This document shows positions 56,413 through 64,000 of a stretch of DNA of 64,000 bases, piece after piece. The translations under genes and the position numbers were made by a program. The stretch's first letter is position 1. Each line of letters starts with the position of its first letter. Under the pieces are notes generated by a model. The model made no database searches. It was not told the DNA's origin and saw only the letters and a list, made by a program, of their open reading frames with translations. Source of the DNA: Macrococcus bovicus (lineage in GTDB: Bacteria > Bacillota > Bacilli > Staphylococcales > Staphylococcaceae); assembly GCF_004359575.1 (NCBI RefSeq), contig NZ_SCWF01000005.1, positions 1 through 64,000 on the forward strand, given 5' to 3'.

Positions 56413-57246
56413 TTAATCTTCTGTAATAAAGCCGTTGCCGAGTACATCCCGGACATCATGGACGACAACAAAGGCTTCCGGATCAATTTTTCTGATCATC
56501 CGCTTAGTCTTAGTCAGCTGTAATTTGTTGATGACGCAGTATAATACGTCTGTCTCACGTTTCGTATAGTATCCTTTACCGCTCAAGAGTGTTACACCGC
56601 GGCCGATATCTTCATCGAGCATCTTGGCAATCGGCTCCGGATTCTGCGAAATAATCGTGACCGCCTTTTTCGGGTTCGTCCCTTCAATCATGAAGTCCAT
56701 CGCTTTTGTCCCGATGTATAGACTCAATGTGGTCAACAGCGCTTTTTCAATAGGCATCACAGTCAGTGAAATCGCTACAACAATCAAGTCGAAGAACAAC
56801 AGGGCATATGACGTGCTGACGTCCAGATATTTATGCGCAATACGTGCCAGAATCGTTGTCCCGGCAGTTGTGCCGCCCACCATGACAATCAGCCCAATTC
56901 CGATTCCGATGAGAAAGCCTCCGAATATAGGCGCAACCAGAACCTCTTCCAGATGCAGCTGCCAGGACTCTGTCAATCTCAGAAAGACGGATAAAGAAAC
57001 AATGGAAACGATCGTCAGCACCATCGAACGCTTGGATAAGAACTTATAACCGACTGCCAGGAGTACCATATTCATGACAAAAGTCGTGATAGCTGGCGAC
57101 CAGCCGAATGCATATAAGAAGATGAGCGACATCCCTGTCACACCACCTTCGCCTAAATTGGCAGGGATGATAAACATATTCACCGCCATAGAAAAAAGAA
57201 ATGAACCTAACATAACCACTAATACAGTCTTCAGAGAAATTTTCAT
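56413..57246 (-). CDS. YitT-family membrane protein (DUF161 + DUF2179)
   Basis: The protein has about 277 residues. An N-terminal membrane part (about 1-190) of five or six helices starts LKTVLVVMLGSFLFSMAVNM and contains PANLGEGGVTGMSLIFLYAF and GLIVMVGGTTAGTTILARI. A C-terminal soluble DUF2179 domain (GRGVTLLSGKGYYTKRETDV, then PEAFVVVHDVRDVLGNGFI) follows. Start choice is uncertain: ATG at 57246 or GTG at 57258. Staphylococci have several YitT proteins of unknown function. It lies upstream of nagB in a likely two-gene operon. Confidence 0.85.
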   Translation of the reverse strand: MKISLKTVLVVMLGSFLFSMAVNMFIIPANLGEGGVTGMSLIFLYAFGWSPAITTFVMNMVLLAVGYKFLSKRSMVLTIVSIVSLSVFLRLTESWQLHLEEVLVAPIFGGFLIGIGIGLIVMVGGTTAGTTILARIAHKYLDVSTSYALLFFDLIVVAISLTVMPIEKALLTTLSLYIGTKAMDFMIEGTNPKKAVTIISQNPEPIAKMLDEDIGRGVTLLSGKGYYTKRETDVLYCVINKLQLTKTKRMIRKIDPEAFVVVHDVRDVLGNGFITED

Positions 57247-57308
57247 CAAAACACTCACTTTCCAGCAATCTAATCCATCTATAATTTACCTTAATTAAGA
57301 TGAAATAA

Positions 57309-57337
57309 ACAACCGGTACCTTCTGGATACTGGTTGT
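57309..57337 (-). terminator. Terminator of lctP-ldh
   Basis: ACAACCAGTA and TACCGGTTGT (minus strand) pair with one G-T around nine bases, followed by TTATTT, 15 bases past the ldh stop. Confidence 0.7.
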
Positions 57338-57351
57338 CTATCTCTCCTTTT

Positions 57352-59923
<2,572 letters not shown>

Positions 59924-59981
59924 AACGCTTCCTTCTTTCGAATGATAATTTATAAAATCACTAATAAATATACATAAAAGT

Positions 59982-59999
59982 TTGTTAATCTTTTCACAA
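59982..59999. promoter_or_regulatory. Rex-like operator at the lctP transcript start
   Basis: TTGTTAATCTTTTCACAA differs at one base from the Rex consensus TTGTGAAN4TTCACAA. It lies directly downstream of the -10 of the lctP promoter, so Rex would block transcription when NADH is low. Staphylococcal Rex is known to control ldh and lctP. Confidence 0.75.
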
Positions 60000-60003
60000 A
60001 CTT

Positions 60004-60032
60004 ATAATACTCCATTATTTATTTGTTTTCAA
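60004..60032 (-). promoter_or_regulatory. Predicted sigma-A promoter of lctP-ldh
   Basis: On the minus strand TTGAAA (60027-60032) and TATTAT (60004-60009) are spaced by 17 bases. The implied start lies inside the Rex-like site. Confidence 0.65.
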
Positions 60033-60064
60033 TACATTTTCATAAATTTATTTTATAAATTTCA

Positions 60065-60079
60065 GGCAAACGTTTTCAT
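60065..60079 (-). promoter_or_regulatory. cre-like site upstream of lctP
   Basis: ATGAAAACGTTTGCC on the minus strand matches the cre consensus except at the last base. It lies about 33 bases upstream of the -35 hexamer, a position from which CcpA often activates rather than represses. Confidence 0.5.
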
Positions 60080-60121
60080 ATTTATTCATGGTTGATTCGG
60101 GGTGATATTCGCTGTGCTAAA

Positions 60122-60152
60122 AAAAATAGACTGACCAAATGGTCAGTCTATT
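60122..60152 (-). terminator. Terminator after the 25-aa ORF (and nupC)
   Basis: AAATAGACTGACC and GGTCAGTCTATTT form a 13-bp perfect stem with an AAAT loop. The minus strand continues TTTAG with further T. Confidence 0.85.
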
Positions 60153-60229
60153 TATGCAGTTGTCGGCATTTTGGGCATCAGGGATTGTTTTAATCTACGA
60201 CGTAAGTCTCTCAGTACTCGGTTAGTCAT
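60152..60229 (-). CDS. Possible small cationic peptide (25 aa)
   Basis: A 25-residue frame begins MTNRVLRDLRRRLKQSLMPK and ends MPTTA, with an amphipathic basic helix in its first half. AAAGGGAGG lies seven bases before the ATG at 60229, and a strong terminator starts at its stop codon. It lies about 90 bases after the nupC stop with no terminator between, so it may be the last gene of the nupC transcript or have its own weak promoter. I do not recognise it. The gene-like setting argues against chance, but the size makes this uncertain. Confidence 0.45.
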   Translation of the reverse strand: MTNRVLRDLRRRLKQSLMPKMPTTA

Positions 60230-60320
60230 GAAAAAGCCTCCCTTTTCATTTACTCTAGCACCTTAAGTATACGTTTCGATTATTAACCTCTTATTGATTC
60301 ATTATGAAGTTGCTGTAAAA

Positions 60321-61538
60321 TTACCAGATGAATAACCCGACAAATCCAGCTGATAATAATGAAACAAGAATACCTGCTAAGAGCATCATCGGTACGTACT
60401 TACTGACAAAGTCAGAAGTTTTCACATCGACAATTCCTTTTAGTGTTCCAATAATCATCCCCACTGTTGAGAAGTTGGCGAATGAAATAAGAAACGTAAC
60501 AAGTACTGCTTTCATATGTTCAGGCATTGTTTTCAGTGCATCCTTGATTCCAATCATAACAACGAATTCGTTTGTTACAATCTTGGTTGCCATCTGACTA
60601 CCTACATATTTCGCTTCACCCCATGGTAAACCAAGTAACATCGCAAATGGTGCCATATAGAAACCAAGAATATCTTTAAGACGAATATCATCATGCGTCC
60701 AGCGGTCCAGCAATGACAGTAACATATCAATGAAATGAGCAAGTGATACAAATGCGATTAAGAATGCGATGATGATTAAAATCAGTTTTCCTGCACCTAG
60801 CACAGAATCTCCTAAGAAAGAGAAGAACGGTGGACGTTTTTCATTATTGATTTCTACAATGTAATCTTCTTCCGGTGTCACACGTACTGGATTCAGAATC
60901 GTACTGATAATGATAGCATTAATAATGTTGAGTGGAATCGCTGTCAGAACCAGTTCACCCGGCACCATCGTTACATAAGCACCGACGATAGAACCTGAAA
61001 TACAGCTCATCGACATTAATGCAATAGTCAGTACACGCGCCTGACTCATTTCACGTACTTGTGCATTAGAGACGGCAAGTGCTTCTGTATTACCTAATAC
61101 CATCATCTCAACAGAGAAGAATGACTCAAATTTCGGTTGGCCTGTGACTTTCGAGATCAGCCAGCCGAACCATTTAATGATAAATGGCAGAACACCGATA
61201 TACATGAGGATATCGAATAGCGGCACGATAAAGAGAATCGGCAGTAAGGCAGAGACAGCCATATCCATCTTGCCAGGTCCTGGCGCAGTCCAACTACCGA
61301 ACGGCATACCGATACCTACGTAAGCAGCATTCAGCATCCAGCTGAAGCCATTTGCAACCGCTTCGACTCCTTTACGTCCAAAAGAGAACTGTGTGAAGAA
61401 CCAAGCCAGGAATAAGTTGACGACAAGCATAATGGCCACTGCTTTCCAGTTGATATTTTTTCTGTCGCGTGAAAAAAGATAAGCAACCAGTATGAATACA
61501 AAGAGACCTGAAATATTAAGCAATAAGTAAAGATTCAT
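60321..61538 (-). CDS. nupC: Concentrative nucleoside transporter NupC
   Basis: NupC imports nucleosides with protons or sodium. The protein has 405 residues from the ATG at 61538, where AAAGGTGG gives a better site than the GTG nine bases upstream. The membrane part has the CNT signature blocks GNTEALAVSNAQVREMSQAR, SCISGSIVGAYVTMVPGEL and NEFVVMIGIKDALKTMPE. The C-terminal LLAGILVSLLSAGFVGLFIW is the last helix. A -10 TATAAT is at 61567-61572 and a PurBox-like site lies further upstream. Confidence 0.94.
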   Translation of the reverse strand: MNLYLLLNISGLFVFILVAYLFSRDRKNINWKAVAIMLVVNLFLAWFFTQFSFGRKGVEAVANGFSWMLNAAYVGIGMPFGSWTAPGPGKMDMAVSALLPILFIVPLFDILMYIGVLPFIIKWFGWLISKVTGQPKFESFFSVEMMVLGNTEALAVSNAQVREMSQARVLTIALMSMSCISGSIVGAYVTMVPGELVLTAIPLNIINAIIISTILNPVRVTPEEDYIVEINNEKRPPFFSFLGDSVLGAGKLILIIIAFLIAFVSLAHFIDMLLSLLDRWTHDDIRLKDILGFYMAPFAMLLGLPWGEAKYVGSQMATKIVTNEFVVMIGIKDALKTMPEHMKAVLVTFLISFANFSTVGMIIGTLKGIVDVKTSDFVSKYVPMMLLAGILVSLLSAGFVGLFIW

Positions 61539-61566
61539 TTTTTCCACCTTTAATTTTGATAGAAAG

Positions 61567-61572
61567 ATTATA
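61567..61572 (-). promoter_or_regulatory. Probable -10 element of nupC
   Basis: A perfect TATAAT on the minus strand is 28 bases before the nupC start; the -35 (TATTCA at 17 bases) is weak. Confidence 0.45.
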
Positions 61573-61609
61573 GCATTGATTTTAGGGTATGAATATATAT
61601 TTTTTAACT

Positions 61610-61622
61610 ATAAACGAACAAT
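61610..61622 (+). promoter_or_regulatory. Single PurBox-like site upstream of nupC
   Basis: ATAAACGAACAAT matches 12 of 13 positions of the PurBox pattern AWWWCCGAACWWT. It lies about 40 bases upstream of the nupC -10. A second inverted copy was not found. Confidence 0.45.
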
Positions 61623-61723
61623 TCTTTCAAGATGGGTGATGAAATCGTTTGAAAATCGAATGATATTGGCTTTTTCTTCCTCTGAGATTCACCATTTCAT
61701 ATGATCAGAATTAAAACTAGCGG

Positions 61724-61751
61724 TTGCCGTAAGATGTGATAAGATTAAAAT
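61724..61751 (+). promoter_or_regulatory. Predicted promoter of the PBP4-like gene
   Basis: TTGCCG (61724-61729) and TAAAAT (61746-61751) are separated by 16 bases and lie 27 bases before the start codon. Confidence 0.5.
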
Positions 61752-61778
61752 ATTCCCTATACTAATCGAGGTTTAATC

Positions 61779-63056
61779 ATGTCTATCTCTATCAAATCAT
61801 TGCTTGCATTTATGATGATCACTGCTTTTTTCTGTTCTTCAGCATCTGCGAAATCCCCAGTTGAAATCGCCAATGAGCAAGGTGCTTATATCGGTGAGCA
61901 GTATGCGCCTCATGGCACTATGGTGATTGCGGCGCGCAACGGTCAGATTCTTTATGCGGACCATCCCGATATCAAATGGCCTCCTGCTTCAATGTCTAAG
62001 CTGATGACGATTTATCTGGTCTACCAGGCCATGGAGCAAGGCAAGTTCACCAAGAACACCAAAGTTAAAGTCAATGATAAGTTCTATGCGATCTCGCAGC
62101 TGCCGATGCTCAGTAACAACCATATGCGTCTCGGTGCCTCCTATACGGTCGATGAACTCCTGCAGACAGCTTTGACAGACTCCTCAAATGTAGCGACTTA
62201 CATGCTTGCTTCACTTGTGGACAAGAATGATACCGCCTTTATCGACAAAATGAATCAGCAGGCGAAAGCACTGCATATGACCCACACCCATTACTATAAT
62301 CCTGTCGGTGCGCCTAATAATTTATTAGGGCCATATAAAGCAAAAGGTTATCCTGAGGACGATGATAATTTTTCAAGCGCTAAAGATTATGCCATTCTTT
62401 CACAGCATCTCATCAGTGAATTTCCTGATATCCTGAGCTATACAAAAAAAGTCGAAGTAACGATTAAAAAAGGCACGCAGGACGAAGAAACATTTCATAC
62501 CTACAACCATTCCTTGGAAGGTGCTAAGCTCGGTTATAAAGGTGTGGACGGCTTAAAGACCGGTTCTAGTGATACAGCCGGATTTAATACAGCAATAACA
62601 GGCCACAAAAATAATATGCGTATTATTCTGACCATGATGGGTGTCATGAACTGGTACGATCCGCCGGCCGAATTCAACCGGAATATAATGGCGAACGCCA
62701 TTATGGATGAAATCTATCAGCGCTATTCATACCAGAAAGTCCTCGCCAAAGGTAAACATCAGCTGGGCGACCAGGAAGTATATATCGCAAACGATCTCTA
62801 TGATATCGTTGATAAAAAGCAAAAAGGGACACTCAAATATGAGAACGGCAAGGTTCAATACGAATACAAGCGCCAGTTTGTCGACCGTGATGATCAGCCA
62901 GCTACTGTCACCTATGAAGATTATAAACGTTATGCGATGAAGAAGTTTGTCAGCGATTATTTCGGCTGGATCGTCGGTTTAACCACTCTGTCCATCCTTC
63001 TCGGTCTCGCCTTACTCATCTACAGTTTGATGCCGAAGAAGAAAAAAACCTCATAA
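61779..63056 (+). CDS. pbp4: PBP4-like D-alanyl-D-alanine carboxypeptidase
   Basis: A low-molecular-weight penicillin-binding protein. The 425-residue product has a signal peptide (SIKSLLAFMMITAFFCSSASA). The serine nucleophile is in PPASMSKLMTIYL (SxxK), SSNVATYMLASLV is the SxN motif and VDGLKTGSSDTAG is the KTG box. A C-terminal helix (GWIVGLTTLSILLGLALLIY) with a basic tail anchors it. The domain order and motif spacing match staphylococcal PBP4, which trims and cross-links peptidoglycan. CGAGG is ten bases before the ATG. It forms a single-gene unit with a strong terminator. Confidence 0.93.
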   Translation: MSISIKSLLAFMMITAFFCSSASAKSPVEIANEQGAYIGEQYAPHGTMVIAARNGQILYADHPDIKWPPASMSKLMTIYLVYQAMEQGKFTKNTKVKVNDKFYAISQLPMLSNNHMRLGASYTVDELLQTALTDSSNVATYMLASLVDKNDTAFIDKMNQQAKALHMTHTHYYNPVGAPNNLLGPYKAKGYPEDDDNFSSAKDYAILSQHLISEFPDILSYTKKVEVTIKKGTQDEETFHTYNHSLEGAKLGYKGVDGLKTGSSDTAGFNTAITGHKNNMRIILTMMGVMNWYDPPAEFNRNIMANAIMDEIYQRYSYQKVLAKGKHQLGDQEVYIANDLYDIVDKKQKGTLKYENGKVQYEYKRQFVDRDDQPATVTYEDYKRYAMKKFVSDYFGWIVGLTTLSILLGLALLIYSLMPKKKKTS

Positions 63057-63061
63057 AAATT

Positions 63062-63101
63062 CAAAAGATGCATCTCACGACCGATGAGATGCATCTTTTT
63101 A
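63062..63101 (+). terminator. Terminator of the PBP4-like gene
   Basis: AAAAGATGCATCTCA and TGAGATGCATCTTTT form a 15-bp stem with a seven-base loop, followed by TATATG. Confidence 0.85.
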
Positions 63102-63132
63102 TATGTTAGATTGCTCTTAAAGGAGCGATTTA

Positions 63133-63855
63133 ATGTTTGATTTCTTATTATCCCCTGTCACTTTATATCCGTGGTTTATTATCGGCATCGCCATTCTCTA
63201 TACACTCATCAACATCAGATATCAGCAGCACTTTCTGCTGCGCTGGATTCATATTATCCCGACCTTACTGCACGAATTCGGTCATGCACTGTTCTGCCAG
63301 CTGACAGGCGGGAAAGTAGATGATATCGTTATTGTCACCAGTCGTTATGAAAGAAAAGCGACCGGTCGGGCAGGATACGCAGTGACGCGTACCAGACACG
63401 CATTCAATCAGTTTATGACGATTATAGGGGGCTATCTCTTCCCGCCTCTGATGCTGCTGACTGGCATTCTCTCTCTCCAATATCAGCAGCCTATCATTTT
63501 CTGGCTGACACTGATCGCTATCTTCAGTTACTATTTTGTGAAGACATCAAGAAAATGGCTGCCTCTCATTGTCATGATTGTAGTCGGCACTTTTACATAC
63601 TTCATGATCGTTCATCCTCAGTATCAGTACATCCTGCTGAATGATATCACCTATCAGCTGATTCTGGCAGTGCTTCTGGCAGATACGGTTCTCACTTCGA
63701 TTACGATAAGCGCCCTGTATTTCCGGGAGCGCAATCAGACATGGGATGGTGCTGTATTAGGCCGGATGACAAGATGCCCTGTATTCCTTTACTATTTCCT
63801 GTTCCTAAGCGTTCATCTTATCGCTTTATATACCGCAATTGCTTTAATCTTCTAA
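63133..63855 (+). CDS. M50-family-like membrane metalloprotease
   Basis: The 240-residue membrane protein has the zinc motif HEFGH in IPTLLHEFGHALFCQLTGG near residue 45. A second conserved part, MTIIGGYLFPPLMLLTGIL, corresponds to the G-x-x-x-P helix of site-2 proteases of the M50B type. It has six or more helices, and no PDZ domain. AAAGGAGCG lies six bases before the ATG. The substrate is unknown. The gene sits downstream of the PBP4-like gene but has its own short leader after a terminator, so it may not be co-transcribed. Confidence 0.8.
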   Translation: MFDFLLSPVTLYPWFIIGIAILYTLINIRYQQHFLLRWIHIIPTLLHEFGHALFCQLTGGKVDDIVIVTSRYERKATGRAGYAVTRTRHAFNQFMTIIGGYLFPPLMLLTGILSLQYQQPIIFWLTLIAIFSYYFVKTSRKWLPLIVMIVVGTFTYFMIVHPQYQYILLNDITYQLILAVLLADTVLTSITISALYFRERNQTWDGAVLGRMTRCPVFLYYFLFLSVHLIALYTAIALIF

Positions 63856-63886
63856 GTTATAGACCCGAAACGCAGACACCTTTATT

Positions 63887-64000
63887 CTATGAGTCCTGGA
63901 TCAGATCCATAAAATATTTGCGGTTCACTGCTCGGACCAGTTGCGCAGTGACTGTACAAATAAAGATAATCACGATAAACGGCAGCACCGAAGTCTCACC
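63887..64000 (-). CDS. C-terminal end of a membrane protein (5' part outside window)
   Basis: The last 37 codons of a minus-strand gene are visible, reading SVLPFIVIIFICTVTAQLVR then AVNRKYFMDLIQDS before a TAG. There is one hydrophobic helix followed by a short basic-acidic tail. The upstream part lies beyond 64000, so the family cannot be named. It converges with the M50-like gene; 31 bases separate the stops. Confidence 0.55.
   Translation of the reverse strand, partial: GETSVLPFIVIIFICTVTAQLVRAVNRKYFMDLIQDS

Noticed and set aside
56403-56486. Longer NagB start inside yitT
   Set aside because: The added 28 residues are not NagB-like, and a perfect AAGGAGG site is placed for the ATG at 56402.
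61655-61675. cre site upstream of nupC (near ATGAAATCGTTTGAA)
   Set aside because: It misses the conserved C of the right half-site and lies far from the promoter, so it was not listed as a feature.

Overview
This window is a chromosomal segment from a low-to-moderate GC Firmicute of the family Staphylococcaceae. The evidence is the rpsJ-to-rpsI ribosomal supercluster in the staphylococcal arrangement, a FemX-type cell-wall aminoacyltransferase, a PBP4-like carboxypeptidase, a glcU-gdh pair, fhuCBG, and staphylococcal Rex, CcpA and Fur style operators. A decayed integrase/IS region next to the 3' end of rpsI recalls Macrococcus, where resistance islands are known to enter at rpsI. Macrococcus or a close relative (Mammaliicoccus, Staphylococcus) is therefore the best guess, but the species cannot be fixed from the sequence alone.

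Layout. Bases 1-2360 are AT-rich accessory DNA: the 3' part of an IS30-family element, a broken restriction-endonuclease-like gene, the C-terminal stub of a tyrosine integrase and one unrecognised 244-residue gene. Bases 2361-20900 hold a long minus-strand cluster. In transcription order it is rpsJ, the S10, spc and alpha genes, secY, adk, infA, rpmJ, rpsM, rpsK, rpoA, rplQ, then ecfA1-ecfA2-ecfT-truA and rplM-rpsI. Bases 21100-38600 are mixed housekeeping and transport genes (PbuG-type purine permease, topB, glcU-gdh, an MFS exporter, an RND exporter, femX) plus several small membrane proteins. A tandem array of four 61-bp hairpin units lies at 21566-21783.

Bases 38670-39610 hold a broken secreted protein gene. 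Bases 39747-50456 are a ten-gene minus-strand sugar locus: binding protein, two permeases, LacI regulator, ThuA-like protein, two Gfo/Idh/MocA dehydrogenases, a sugar isomerase/epimerase, an MsmX-type ATPase and a GH13 alpha-glucosidase. Its promoter carries a LacI-type operator and a CcpA cre. Import of an alpha-glucoside, followed by both hydrolysis and an oxidative (possibly 3-keto-sugar) branch, is the simplest reading.

Bases 50590-64000 hold a GTPase, fhuCBG facing a ferredoxin/flavodoxin-NADP reductase across a perfect Fur box, yitT-nagB, and lctP-ldh under a Rex-like site and a cre-like site. They also hold nupC with a PurBox-like site, a possible 25-residue cationic peptide gene, a PBP4-like carboxypeptidase, an M50-like protease and the end of one further membrane protein gene. 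No rRNA, tRNA or CRISPR array was seen.
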